From an uncultured Christensenellaceae bacterium (GTDB lineage: Bacteria > Bacillota > Clostridia > Christensenellales > Borkfalkiaceae): a stretch of 64,000 nucleotides of DNA. This document shows positions 42,157 to 51,211 of the stretch, in pieces. The position numbers and the translations under genes are program-made. The notes below the pieces were generated by a model that did not search any database, was not told where the DNA came from, and saw only the letters and a program-made list of their open reading frames with translations. The first letter of the stretch is position 1; each line of letters starts with the position of its first letter. The stretch spans positions 88,615 through 152,614 of the forward strand of contig CAJUKK010000006.1 of assembly GCA_910586985.1 (NCBI GenBank), written 5' to 3'.

Positions 42157-44070
42157 TCAGATATCAAGGTCTTTTACAAGCGTTGCGTTCTCTTCGATAA
42201 ACTGCCTGCGGAGCGCGGGACTTTCGCCCATGAGCACCGTAAACATCTTATCCGCTTCTACCGCATCCTTCATACTCACCTTGATAAGCGTGCGCGTGGC
42301 GGGATTCATCGTCGTCTCCCAAAGCTGTTCGGTACTCATCTCGCCGAGACCTTTATAACGCTGATATTCCACTTTGTTGTTGTTCATCGCGTCGTAGGCG
42401 GCTTTCTCCTCTTCGGAATAGAGGTATACGTCATCCTTTCCCTTTACGCTTGCCTTATAGAGCGGAGGCATCGCCGAATACACGTGTCCGTGCTCGATCA
42501 GAGGGCGCATATAGCGGAACAGGAACGTAAGGAGCAAAATTCGGATATGCGCGCCGTCAACGTCCGCATCTGTCATGGAGATAATGCGATCGTAACGCAA
42601 TTTGCTCTCGTCGAAATCGTCTAAAATACCGCAGCCGAACGCCGTGATCATCGCCTTTATTTCAGCATTTTCAAGCACGCGGTTGAGGCGCACTTTTTCC
42701 ACGTTCAGTATCTTGCCGCGCAAAGGCAAAATTGCCTGAAATCTTCTGTCTCTGCCCTGCTTAGCGGTTCCTCCTGCAGAATCTCCCTCGACGATATATA
42801 TCTCGCACAGCTCGGGGCGCTTATCCGAACAGTCGGCAAGTTTCCCGGGGAGAGTCGTCGATTCGAGCACCCCCTTTCTGCGCGTAAGCTCGCGCGCGCT
42901 CCGCGCCGCATCGCGCGCTTTTTGCGCCGTGATACAGCGGAGCACAAGCTCCCTCGCCTCCGAAGGATGCTCCTCGATATACGTCCCGAACTTATCGGCA
43001 ACGCACTTGGAGACGAACGAACGAATAAAGCTGTTGTTGAGTTTATCCTTGGTCTGCGACTCAAACTGCGCGTTTTCGAGCTTGACGGAGACGACGGCGG
43101 TAATACCTTCGCGCACGTCCTCGCCCGTCAGGCGGTCGCTTTCTTTCAGCACGTTCAATTTCTTGCCCGCATCGTTGATAACTTTGGTGAGCGCAAGTTT
43201 TAAACCGTCCACATGCGTTCCGCCGTCGATCGTATTAACGTTGTTTGCGTACGAATAAATGACCTCGTTATAACTCTCGTTGTACTGCATGGCGATCTCG
43301 CAAACCGTCGTACCGTCCTGCCCCTCGAAATAGAGCGGCTCGGAAAACAGCGTATTGTTCGCCTTATTGATCTCCTCTACAAGCTCGCGGATTCCGCCCT
43401 CGTAGCAAAAAGAGTCCTTTCGTTCCGTTTCTCCGCGCTTATCGCAGAGGGTGATCGTCAATCCCTTATTCAAAAAAGCAAGTTCTTTTAATCTGCCCTT
43501 GAGCGTCTCGTATTTAAAAACGATCGTCTCGAAGATTTCCGCATCGGGGAAGAAAGTAACTTTTGTACCCGTCTTATCGGTATCGCCGATAATTTGCAGC
43601 GACCGCTGCGGCACGCCGCGGTTATAAACCTGCTTGTAAACGTGACCGTTTTGCGATACTTCCGCCTCCAGCCATTCGGACAGCGCGTTGACTGCCTTCA
43701 CGCCCACGCCGTGCAGTCCGCTCGACACTTTATAGCCGGAGTCCCCGCCGAATTTTCCGCCGGCGTTGACTTTGGTAAATACAACCTCGACGGTAGAAAT
43801 TCCTTCTTTCGGGTGAATCGCCGTGGGAATCCCGCGCCCGTTGTCCTCGACCGTGCAGGAACCGTCCGCGTTAATGGTTACGTGAATGGTATCGCAATAG
43901 CCGGCGAGCGCCTCGTCGATGGAGTTGTCTACCACCTCGCTGACGAGGTGATGAAGTCCGCGCTCGTCCGTCGAACTGATATACATGCCGGGGCGTTTAC
44001 GAATATGCTCCAATCCGTCGAGAACCTGAATTTGTTCCGCGCCGTATGCTCCCTCTACTTTTTCCGCCAT
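42157..44070 (-). CDS. gyrB: DNA gyrase subunit B
   Basis: A 637-residue ATPase subunit of gyrase. The GHKL ATP site has VVDNSIDEALAG and DNGRGIP; the transducer follows. The Toprim domain carries EGDSAGGTAKQGRDRRFQAILPLRGKILNVEK (in parts) and MTDADVDGAHI. KGLGEMSTEQLWETTMNPATR near the C-terminus is typical. ATG 44070 is preceded by GAAGGAGGTTTT; the frame upstream to 44118 lacks a site. An extended -10 (TG-T-TATAAT, minus strand 44165-44173) is the likely promoter, giving a leader of about 90 bases. It is not next to dnaA/recF. Confidence 0.96.
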   Translation of the reverse strand: MAEKVEGAYGAEQIQVLDGLEHIRKRPGMYISSTDERGLHHLVSEVVDNSIDEALAGYCDTIHVTINADGSCTVEDNGRGIPTAIHPKEGISTVEVVFTKVNAGGKFGGDSGYKVSSGLHGVGVKAVNALSEWLEAEVSQNGHVYKQVYNRGVPQRSLQIIGDTDKTGTKVTFFPDAEIFETIVFKYETLKGRLKELAFLNKGLTITLCDKRGETERKDSFCYEGGIRELVEEINKANNTLFSEPLYFEGQDGTTVCEIAMQYNESYNEVIYSYANNVNTIDGGTHVDGLKLALTKVINDAGKKLNVLKESDRLTGEDVREGITAVVSVKLENAQFESQTKDKLNNSFIRSFVSKCVADKFGTYIEEHPSEARELVLRCITAQKARDAARSARELTRRKGVLESTTLPGKLADCSDKRPELCEIYIVEGDSAGGTAKQGRDRRFQAILPLRGKILNVEKVRLNRVLENAEIKAMITAFGCGILDDFDESKLRYDRIISMTDADVDGAHIRILLLTFLFRYMRPLIEHGHVYSAMPPLYKASVKGKDDVYLYSEEEKAAYDAMNNNKVEYQRYKGLGEMSTEQLWETTMNPATRTLIKVSMKDAVEADKMFTVLMGESPALRRQFIEENATLVKDLDI

Positions 44071-44235
44071 AAAACCTCCTTCACGAAAATCGTTCCGCAC
44101 AATTTTCCGTGAGCGCAATTTCTTTAATGAGATTAAAAACCTTTTCGTCTATAATTGCTTGATTATTATAACATAAGCCGGACAAAATGTATAGCGTTTT
44201 TCATCGGTTAAACGCATTTTTCAAAGGAAGGACGC

Positions 44236-44270
44236 AAAAAAGGCGCGTAACTCTGCTTACACGCCCTTTT
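44236..44270 (-). terminator. Terminator of the spoVT-dusB region
   Basis: On the minus strand AAAAGGGCGTGTAA pairs with TTACGCGCCTTTT (one bulge, one G-T), followed by six T. It lies 66 bases after the dusB stop; 44271-44340 shows nothing else. Confidence 0.75.
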
Positions 44271-44340
44271 AAACCGTTTGTAGTAAGGGGATACCATTCT
44301 CGCATACCGCCCCGTAAACGGCATTTTCGCACAATATTTT

Positions 44341-45267
44341 TTAAAATATTTCTTTTACGATCATAGCGACTTCCGCCGTCGTTCCCGCCGAAAACAATCT
44401 GCGCTTATACTCTGCCGCGCAGCGCATGCCGCGGGTATAGAACGCCGCCATTTTCCTCATGAACACGCATGCGAACTTTTCTCCGTAGAGCTTTTCCGTC
44501 TCTTCGAGCTGGGTCAGAAAAAGCTCTATAAGCGGTATGCTCTCCGCGCCTGTTATTTCACAGAATATTTTCGGATCGTACATCGCCGCGCGGGCGACCA
44601 TTACTCCGTCCGCTCCCGTTTTTTTCATCATTTTCTCTACGTCCGCTTTGGAAAAAATCCCGCCGTTTGCAATCACGGGAATTCCGACGGCATTCTTCGC
44701 CGCCGCGATCTCGCGATAATCGGGTTCTCCAGCGTACATCTGTTCGCGCAATCTTCCGTGCACGGTGATCATGCATGCGCCCGCATATTCGCACATTTTC
44801 GCAAATTCGCGCGTGATTATTTTTCCGTTTACGCCGATACGGAATTTAACGGAAATCCGTTTCCCGCTCTTTGCGCATTCCGAAATGATTCTTTCCGCAA
44901 GAGGCATATTTTCCAGCAATGCGCTCCCCTCTCCGTTTTTCACGACCTTGGGCACGGGACAACCCATATTAATGTCGATAAGGTCAAACGGCGCGAGCGG
45001 TTCGCTCTCGCAAGCCGAGCGCATAATCGAAGGATCGTTACCGAAAATCTGAGCGGCTTTGGGCGACTCGTCGCCGCAAAATAAAATTTTCCTCGTCTCC
45101 TCGTTCCCGTACGCAAGTCCCTTGCAGCTAACCATCTCGGTAAACGTAAGTCCCGCGCCCAACCGCATGCACATTTTACGGAACGGATAATTTGTATATC
45201 CCGCAAGCGGAGCCAAAAATACGTTGTTCGGGCACGCAAGTCCCGCAATTTCAATGGGACGAAACAT
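44341..45267 (-). CDS. dus: tRNA-dihydrouridine synthase, DusB-like
   Basis: A 308-residue FMN enzyme that reduces uridines of tRNA. VFLAPLAGYTNYPFR at the start, DINMGCPVPKVVKNGEGSAL with catalytic C103, VKFRIGV, ITVHGRLREQMYAGEPD, PVIANGGIFS and DGVMVARAAMYDPKIF are all family marks. It overlaps the end of yabN by 17 bases with only a poor ribosome site, so it is coupled to it. Which Dus subclass it belongs to cannot be fixed by eye. Confidence 0.92.
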   Translation of the reverse strand: MFRPIEIAGLACPNNVFLAPLAGYTNYPFRKMCMRLGAGLTFTEMVSCKGLAYGNEETRKILFCGDESPKAAQIFGNDPSIMRSACESEPLAPFDLIDINMGCPVPKVVKNGEGSALLENMPLAERIISECAKSGKRISVKFRIGVNGKIITREFAKMCEYAGACMITVHGRLREQMYAGEPDYREIAAAKNAVGIPVIANGGIFSKADVEKMMKKTGADGVMVARAAMYDPKIFCEITGAESIPLIELFLTQLEETEKLYGEKFACVFMRKMAAFYTRGMRCAAEYKRRLFSAGTTAEVAMIVKEIF

Positions 45268-46660
45268 TCTTCTTTGCCTGCTTATAGTATGTATTCCATT
45301 CCTCGTCCGTCAGACCGTGTACGTCTTTGCCGTCCGCAAGCACGAGTTTTTCCCATTCGTTATAACGCGCCGCCGCCTTTTTTACCACGTCGAGAAGCGA
45401 CTGCTCCGCATCGATTCCGAGCATATACGCCGTATGCGCCAGCACCATCAGCACATCGCCGAACTCGCCCGCAATCTCTTGCTTATCCCCGCTCCCGACC
45501 GCCTTTTTCAGTTCGCTCGCCTCTTCTTCGAATTTCTTCTTGCAGTTTTCCGGAGTCTGAAAATCCCAGCCCCCTTTCGACATACGTTTGACGATCTTCT
45601 GCGCGCGAAGTAAAGCGGGAAAACACTGCGGTACGTCGTTTACCGCATCGGAAAACGTCGTCTGATGTTTTTCTGTCATTTTATTCTTATCCCATACGGA
45701 AAGAGCGCCGTCCGCACCCGCCGCCTTGTCCGTTCCGAAAACGTGCGTATGCCGCGAAACGAGCTTTTCGCAAACCCCGCCGATCATATCGGTAAGCGTA
45801 AACTCCCCCTTCTCCTCATCGATGAGCGCATGGAACACCGCCTGCATCAAAACGTCCCCTTCCTCTTCGCAACGTTTTTCCGAGTCGCCCGAGTCGATTG
45901 CGTCCACAAGCTCGTAAGCCTCCTCGATCATATTGATACGAATGCTCTCGTGCGTCTGCGCCCTGTCCCAGGGACAACCGTCCGGAGCGCGCAACCGACG
46001 CAGAATTTCCACAAAATCCTCGAAATCAAACTTTTTCTTTTCCAGCAGCGGCACGTCGTAAACGACCAGCGCGGTCGAAAAATCGTATGCATCCCCGCGG
46101 TCGGACTGGTAAAGCGAAATCTTTTTCCCGACGCCTTTCGTTACGAAAAATGCGGGACATTCGTCGCCGAACTTCTCCGCAAGCAACAATTTTACATCGC
46201 CCGCCAACTCACGGTCGTCCAGATCGTAAACGACGAGCGGCGTCGTAAGCTTACACCCCTTGAGTTCGTAAGCGGACACGGACAGATACGCCCCGCACAC
46301 ACCCGCAAGCGCGGCGGCATTCGCCGCCTTTCCCACGCCCTCGACGACGTTTGCGCCGCGCAGGATAAGCGATCTTGCCGCCCTGTCCTCGCTCACCGCG
46401 CCGTCCACGCAATAACATATGTTTTTATCTGCGCCGCGGACCGTCAACTCTTTGACGATATTCTTTTGCAACGTATCGAAATTACGACTCCTCTCATACA
46501 GAGAATCGAGCGCGGTAAACGCAATCCCTTCCGCTCTGATACTGTCCGCAGACGGCGTGAGCGCAGTCCGTAAAATTACCTCGTCCGCTTTTTTTAAAGT
46601 CTCAAGCGCGCGCCTTGTAAGATCCCCCGCATTCACGCCCATCCCCACGACCGTAATCAT
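45251..46660 (-). CDS. yabN: YabN: methyltransferase-fold and MazG pyrophosphohydrolase fusion
   Basis: A 469-residue two-domain protein. The first 215 residues have the tetrapyrrole/SAM-methylase fold (ITVVGMGVNAGDLTRRALETLKKADEVIL in parts). Residues about 225-345 and 350-460 are two MazG units (RLRAPDGCPWDRAQTHESI, EEAYELVDAI, EEGDVLMQAVFHALI; then EEEASELKKAV, EFGDVLMVLAHTAYML). MazG hydrolyses (d)NTPs and is a housecleaning enzyme; the methylase half is of unknown purpose. This fusion after yabM and spoVT matches Bacillus. ATG 46660 follows GGAGAAAATGCAAT and overlaps the yabM end by 59 bases. Confidence 0.92.
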   Translation of the reverse strand: MITVVGMGVNAGDLTRRALETLKKADEVILRTALTPSADSIRAEGIAFTALDSLYERSRNFDTLQKNIVKELTVRGADKNICYCVDGAVSEDRAARSLILRGANVVEGVGKAANAAALAGVCGAYLSVSAYELKGCKLTTPLVVYDLDDRELAGDVKLLLAEKFGDECPAFFVTKGVGKKISLYQSDRGDAYDFSTALVVYDVPLLEKKKFDFEDFVEILRRLRAPDGCPWDRAQTHESIRINMIEEAYELVDAIDSGDSEKRCEEEGDVLMQAVFHALIDEEKGEFTLTDMIGGVCEKLVSRHTHVFGTDKAAGADGALSVWDKNKMTEKHQTTFSDAVNDVPQCFPALLRAQKIVKRMSKGGWDFQTPENCKKKFEEEASELKKAVGSGDKQEIAGEFGDVLMVLAHTAYMLGIDAEQSLLDVVKKAAARYNEWEKLVLADGKDVHGLTDEEWNTYYKQAKKNVSSH

Positions 46661-47975
46661 ATTGCATTTTCTCCGATTTTGTTTTTTTAACAGTATAAAA
46701 CAAATTCATCAAAAAAGCAACCAGATAGCAAGCGTTTGCCGAAATCGCCGCGCCCGCAATCGACAGCGAAGGTCGCGCGACAAGCAGCCACTCAAGCAAC
46801 ATTTTAAGAATTACGGCAAAGAGCATGGAGAGCGCCCCGTACTTCGCCTTCCCCATTCCCGTAAGGCAGGCGGAGAGCGTCTGTACGCCCGCAAGCGTCG
46901 CCGCAGAGACGGACAAAAGACGAATGAGTTTTACAAGCATCGCTCCGTCCTCCGCGCTCAATCCGCCGTAGAGAAGAGAGACAATGGGTTTTGCGAGAAA
47001 GAACAAGCCGAGCGCGCAAGGCACGGCGAGAAGAAGCGTCAAGCCAAGCGCATATATTGCCCGCCGCCGTCCCTCCTCATAGTCTCCGCGCGCAAACGCC
47101 CGCGACACGGCAGGCACGACCGCCGCAGACAATCCGTAAGAGAGCGTTGCAGGCAGATTGACAAGCGCGACGGCACCGCCCGTAAACAAGCCGTAGAGCG
47201 CAACGGAACGCGCCGTATAGCGCGACAGCAGACGAACAACGACAATGCTGTCGTAAAATTGGGAAAGGGGTAAAATGGCAACGGACGCCATAACTGGAAT
47301 TGCGGACAAAAAAATGACCGTGCCCGACGCGCTCCTTGCCGTAAGCGTTCTTCTCCGCCCTTCCCGCCGATACCGCATATAGAGATAGGCAAGGGCGACA
47401 AGTTCGGAAACGCTTACCGCAAGGAGCGTTAAAGCCGCGGCAAGATGCGGTTCGTCCCGAAACCGGAGCGCGAATAAAATTCCCACTCCCGCCTTAATCG
47501 CCTGCTCGAGAATTTCGGAAATCGCGGTCGGCGACATATTGTTCTTTCCTTGAAAATAACCGCGGAGCACGGCAATGACCGCAACGAAGAAAACGGAGGG
47601 AGCGAGCGCGAGGTAACACCAACGCAGTCCCTCCTCCCCCTGCATGCGACTCATTCCGTCCGAAAGCAGCATCATGACGACCATGCCGACGAAACCGACG
47701 ATCGAAAAGATTTTGATTGCAGCGCGCACGGTATCCGCACCGTCCCGTCCGCGCACCGTCTCGCGCGCGATTACGCGCGAAAACGCCGACGGGATGCCTG
47801 CCGAGGAAAAAGTCAATAACAGCACAAAGAGCGGATAAGCCATTTGATACAGTCCCGTCCCGTACCCGCCAAGCACATTTGCGAGCGGAATGCGGTAGAT
47901 CGCGCCGATCGCCTTTGCCGCCAATCCGCCGAGCGAAAGTACGGCGACGCTTTTTAAAAAGGAGGAGTGTTTCAT
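46602..47975 (-). CDS. yabM: MOP-superfamily flippase, YabM/SpoVB-like
   Basis: A 457-residue polytopic protein with about 12-14 TM helices, of the lipid-linked polysaccharide flippase (MVF/SpoVB) type. FLKSVAVLSLGGLAAKAIGAIYRIPLANVLG (in parts) and GTGLYQMAYPLFVLLLTFSSAGIPSAFSRV (in parts) are the usual N-terminal signature. In Bacillus, SpoVB supports cortex synthesis, and YabM/Amj/MurJ proteins flip lipid II or related intermediates. The order spoVT-yabM-yabN supports the YabM name. The ribosome site is weak (GAGTGA nine bases before ATG). Confidence 0.87.
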   Translation of the reverse strand: MKHSSFLKSVAVLSLGGLAAKAIGAIYRIPLANVLGGYGTGLYQMAYPLFVLLLTFSSAGIPSAFSRVIARETVRGRDGADTVRAAIKIFSIVGFVGMVVMMLLSDGMSRMQGEEGLRWCYLALAPSVFFVAVIAVLRGYFQGKNNMSPTAISEILEQAIKAGVGILFALRFRDEPHLAAALTLLAVSVSELVALAYLYMRYRREGRRRTLTARSASGTVIFLSAIPVMASVAILPLSQFYDSIVVVRLLSRYTARSVALYGLFTGGAVALVNLPATLSYGLSAAVVPAVSRAFARGDYEEGRRRAIYALGLTLLLAVPCALGLFFLAKPIVSLLYGGLSAEDGAMLVKLIRLLSVSAATLAGVQTLSACLTGMGKAKYGALSMLFAVILKMLLEWLLVARPSLSIAGAAISANACYLVAFLMNLFYTVKKTKSEKMQYDYGRGDGRECGGSYKARA

Positions 47976-48172
47976 TATGTAAATTCACTCGGTTTCTTTG
48001 TTCACGGCGCTTGCCCCTCCTCTTCGGACGCTGATTGCCGCGCAAAAAACCTTGTGATTTTAAAGACCGTAAAGCCGCAAACGGCAAGTTTCATTGCGCC
48101 TGCGGCTTTCAGAATAAATCGCCGTTTTCCTTTTTTAAACGACGCCGGACATCTTAAAATATTATCTGCGAA

Positions 48173-48718
48173 TTACTCGAACTGATTCGCAATAATATCC
48201 GCCGTCAGGCGCGCGAGCTTTACGGCGTTCGCCTCCATGTTCGCCCCCTCTTCCGTCGCAAGCAATACTACCGATCCCAGACAGTCCCCGCCCGCCACGA
48301 TCGGTACGATAATCTGCGCAGTTACGCTAAGATCGGCATCTGCAACAACGCAAACGATCTCTCCGCCCTCGCCCCTGTTTGCAAGGTAGCTTCTGCGCGA
48401 AGACATGATCTCCGTCATTTTTTCGGAAACGCTCTTCCCGAGCAGGGCGCGCTTGCCCTGTCCGCTTGCGCTGAGCACGTTGTCCGTATCGGTAATGGCG
48501 GCAAGATATCCGCTCTGCTCGCCGAGCGACTTGACCGTACCCTCCGCAAAGCGCTCGATCGAAGCGATCGGCGAATATTTTTTCAGCATGAGTTCGTCGC
48601 GGTCGGTAAACAGTTCCAAAGGATCCCCCTCGCGGATCCGCAGAGTTCTTCTGATTTCTTTCGGAATGACGACGCGCCCCAACTCGTCGATTCTTCTTAC
48701 AATTCCTGTTGCTTTCAT
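48173..48718 (-). CDS. spoVT: Stage V sporulation regulator SpoVT
   Basis: A 181-residue protein. Its AbrB-type swapped-hairpin DNA-binding domain (residues 1-50, MKATGIVRRIDELGRVVIPKEIRRTL in parts, then GDPLELFTD) is followed by a GAF domain (about 58-181). SpoVT tunes sigma-G genes in the forespore. ATG 48718 has TTTGGAGGAATTTGAA before it; the frame upstream to 48799 is not part of the family. The GAF half separates it from AbrB and Abh. It supports the view that this is a spore former. Confidence 0.93.
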   Translation of the reverse strand: MKATGIVRRIDELGRVVIPKEIRRTLRIREGDPLELFTDRDELMLKKYSPIASIERFAEGTVKSLGEQSGYLAAITDTDNVLSASGQGKRALLGKSVSEKMTEIMSSRRSYLANRGEGGEIVCVVADADLSVTAQIIVPIVAGGDCLGSVVLLATEEGANMEANAVKLARLTADIIANQFE

Positions 48719-48826
48719 TTCAAATTCCTCCAAAAAATAAATGCTTCGTATAATTTCATTATGCGGAGGAAAATTTTTTCTATTCGGCTTATAAGACACT
48801 TTTTACCATTTTTCGCATTTATTTGC

Positions 48827-48855
48827 TTGCGTTTGAAATATAATGCGCGTATAAT
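48827..48855 (+). promoter_or_regulatory. Sigma-A promoter of the AEC transporter gene
   Basis: TTGCGT (48827-48832), 17 bases, TATAAT (48850-48855). A 13-base leader carries GGTGA seven bases from ATG. Confidence 0.7.
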
Positions 48856-48874
48856 CTTGTGTCGGTGAAAAATT

Positions 48875-49858
48875 ATGTCAGAAATTATTACGAAAGTTTG
48901 TCTTATCATGCTCGTGCTGTTCGCATTCGCACTCTTCGGGTTTCTCCTGAGAAAGAGTAAGCTCGTACAGACGGAAAGTCTCTTATCTCTTGCCAACATA
49001 TTGTTATGCGTGTGCCAGCCGATGTTGTCCGTAAAGGCGTTCGCAGTCGATCCCATCCCCGTAACGGGCGGAATCCTCCTCAACTTCGTATGGGTATTTT
49101 TGTTCTCCTTTGCGGCGATATTTTTAACGTTTGGCGCAAGCCTCGTTTGTTTTCGATTTATGAAAAAACAGGATGAGCGTAAAAAACGCGACGTCCTCGT
49201 CTGCATCGGCACGTTTTCCAACTGCGCGTTCATCGGAATTCCGTTTATCGATATGTTTACCGACGGAAACTCGGAAGCAATGATGTATCTTACGATATTT
49301 TCCGTTGCCTTTAATATTCTGCTGTGGACGGTCGGAGCATATCTGATCACACAGGACAAAAAACAGATTTCTCTCAAAAAAGCGTTCCTGAATCCGTGCA
49401 TTGTCGGTTGCTTTATCGGGTTGCTCCTCTTCTGCGTTCCGCAAATCAACATATTTCACATGGACGCCGTACGGGAATTACAACAGATCGTCGTTTACAC
49501 CGGCACCATGACCGCGCCGCTTTCGATGATGATCGTCGGAATACGCCTTGCCGATCTCGCGCCCAAGGAGCTATTCTGTGACCCGAGAATCTATCTTGCC
49601 GCATTCGTAAGGCTTGTTCTGTCGTTCGGGCTCACGTATCTCCTCGTTCTACCCTTTAAACTTACAGGGGTATTCGCCGACACGCCGTACGTATTGCTCG
49701 CGCCCGTCATCGCCATGAGCATGCCGCCCGCCGCCGCAATCGTCGCCTTTACCGAAAAATACGGCGGCGAAAAAAACTTCGCCGCCGCTGCCTATTCGCT
49801 GGGTACGATATTATCTTTATTTACGCTCCCCGTCGCACTGCTTATCATCAGCCTTTGA
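48875..49858 (+). CDS. AEC-family transporter
   Basis: A 327-residue protein with about ten TM helices. LLRKSKLVQTESLLSLANILLCVCQPMLSVKAF (in parts) near the N-terminus and APVIAMSMPPAAAIVAFTEKYGG near the C-terminus are typical of the auxin efflux carrier/malate permease (AEC) family. Substrates in bacteria are mostly small carboxylates such as malate. The 3' end overlaps that of the aminotransferase gene by 11 bases tail to tail, without a terminator between. Confidence 0.85.
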   Translation: MSEIITKVCLIMLVLFAFALFGFLLRKSKLVQTESLLSLANILLCVCQPMLSVKAFAVDPIPVTGGILLNFVWVFLFSFAAIFLTFGASLVCFRFMKKQDERKKRDVLVCIGTFSNCAFIGIPFIDMFTDGNSEAMMYLTIFSVAFNILLWTVGAYLITQDKKQISLKKAFLNPCIVGCFIGLLLFCVPQINIFHMDAVRELQQIVVYTGTMTAPLSMMIVGIRLADLAPKELFCDPRIYLAAFVRLVLSFGLTYLLVLPFKLTGVFADTPYVLLAPVIAMSMPPAAAIVAFTEKYGGEKNFAAAAYSLGTILSLFTLPVALLIISL

Positions 49859-51035
49859 GGCAATACTCTTTCGCCAATGCCTTGAACGCCGGCAAAGACC
49901 GCTCTATCATTTCCCCGTCCACGCAATAAGAAATGCGCGCATACCCCGTTATACCGAAACTGTCCGAAGGCACGATCAAAAGCTCGTGCCTTTTTGCACG
50001 CTCCGAAAACGCTTTTGCGTCCGCCTCGGGAGATTGCACAAAGAGATAAAACGCACCCTCGGGACTTACGCACGAAAATCCGTATTCTGTCAACGCATCA
50101 TACAGCAAATCCCTATTTTTTTTATATACGTTTATGTCGCTCGATTTTCCGAGACATTTTGCGATGACCCGCTGAAACAATGCCGGAGCGCAGACGTAAC
50201 CGAGCGCCCGTCCCGCGCCGCAAATTGCAAAAAAGAGTTCTTCCGCGCCGATACAATCGGGGTGCACCGCAACATAACCGATCCGCTCGCCCGCAAGCGA
50301 AAGCGATTTCGAAAAGGAATAACACAGCACCGTATTGGGATAATAGCACATCGGATACGGAACTTTCGCGCCGTATATAAGCTCGCGGTAAGGCTCGTCT
50401 GCAATGAGATAGACGGGCGAATTTCTTTTAGCGTTTACGCTTTTGAGCAGAGCAGCAAGTCCCGCAAGCTCCTCCGCACAGTAGACCGCACCCGTAGGAT
50501 TGTTTGGCGAATTCATTATAATCGCCTTCGTATTTTCTCCGACCGCCCGTGAGATCGCTTCGAGATCAATATGAAAATTCTCGTCCGCGCGCACCGTTAC
50601 GACCGTCGCTCCCGCCGCTTCGATAAACACGCGATATTCGGGAAAGTAGGGCGCGATCACAATCACCTCGTCCCCCGCATTACAGAGCGCGTTCAGCGTC
50701 GCCGTAAGAGACGCCGCCGCGCCGCAGGTCATATATACGAGTTCAGGTCGCATCGGCACGCCGAAAGACTTTGCAATATAATCCGCAACTGCCGCCCGCA
50801 CCTCGGGCGCGCCCGCCGCCGAGGTGTAGCCGTGCAACGTTTCGGGCGAAGTATTACTTATAAGATTTCCGATCTCTTTCCGCACGCATTCGGGCGCGGG
50901 AACACTGGGATTGCCGAGAGAAAAATCAAACACGTTTTCCGCGCCGATCTCTTTTTTTCGCGCATTCGCATATTCGAAGATTTCGCGAATTACCGACCGC
51001 TCTTTCCCGAGATTGATATTCGTCTGGTTGAACAT
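49848..51035 (-). CDS. Class I/II PLP-dependent aminotransferase
   Basis: A 395-residue fold-type I aminotransferase of aspartate-aminotransferase type. VFDFSLGNPSVPAPE, YTSAAGAPEVRAAVADY, MNSPNNPTGAVY and the PLP lysine in CYSFSKSLSLAGERIGYVAV are visible. Specificity (Asp, aromatic or other) cannot be read. ATG 51035 is preceded by AGAGGTG, 14-8 bases upstream; an open frame to 51104 runs into the repeat element and is not used. Its neighbour, the AEC transporter, is convergent. Confidence 0.88.
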   Translation of the reverse strand: MFNQTNINLGKERSVIREIFEYANARKKEIGAENVFDFSLGNPSVPAPECVRKEIGNLISNTSPETLHGYTSAAGAPEVRAAVADYIAKSFGVPMRPELVYMTCGAAASLTATLNALCNAGDEVIVIAPYFPEYRVFIEAAGATVVTVRADENFHIDLEAISRAVGENTKAIIMNSPNNPTGAVYCAEELAGLAALLKSVNAKRNSPVYLIADEPYRELIYGAKVPYPMCYYPNTVLCYSFSKSLSLAGERIGYVAVHPDCIGAEELFFAICGAGRALGYVCAPALFQRVIAKCLGKSSDINVYKKNRDLLYDALTEYGFSCVSPEGAFYLFVQSPEADAKAFSERAKRHELLIVPSDSFGITGYARISYCVDGEMIERSLPAFKALAKEYCLKG

Positions 51036-51062
51036 ATTCCAACACCTCTGTCTGCATTCTTC

Positions 51063-51211
51063 TAAAAATGTATTCTCAAGGAAAACCACGCTTCTCCGCT
51101 GCAAGTTTCAATTTGCCAAACTCCGTTGAAGAATGATAACAATCTAAACGCCGCAGCTAAGTTACATTCCTCGATGAATATGTTTTGGTGTTTTTCCAAA
51201 ACATATTCATC
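51063..51211 (-). repeat. Dispersed intergenic element, short copy C (uvrA-aminotransferase)
   Basis: In the minus direction it starts at the uvrA stop with a perfect 16-bp hairpin (GATGAATATGTTTTGG and complement, 51173-51211). It then carries the 14-codon block FGKLKLAAEKRGFP (51120-51079), directly followed by TGA. That block matches copy B, FGKLRLAAEKRGFP, with five base changes, four of them silent and one Lys/Arg. The block and the 5' hairpin are what it shares with the other copies. Confidence 0.6.
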
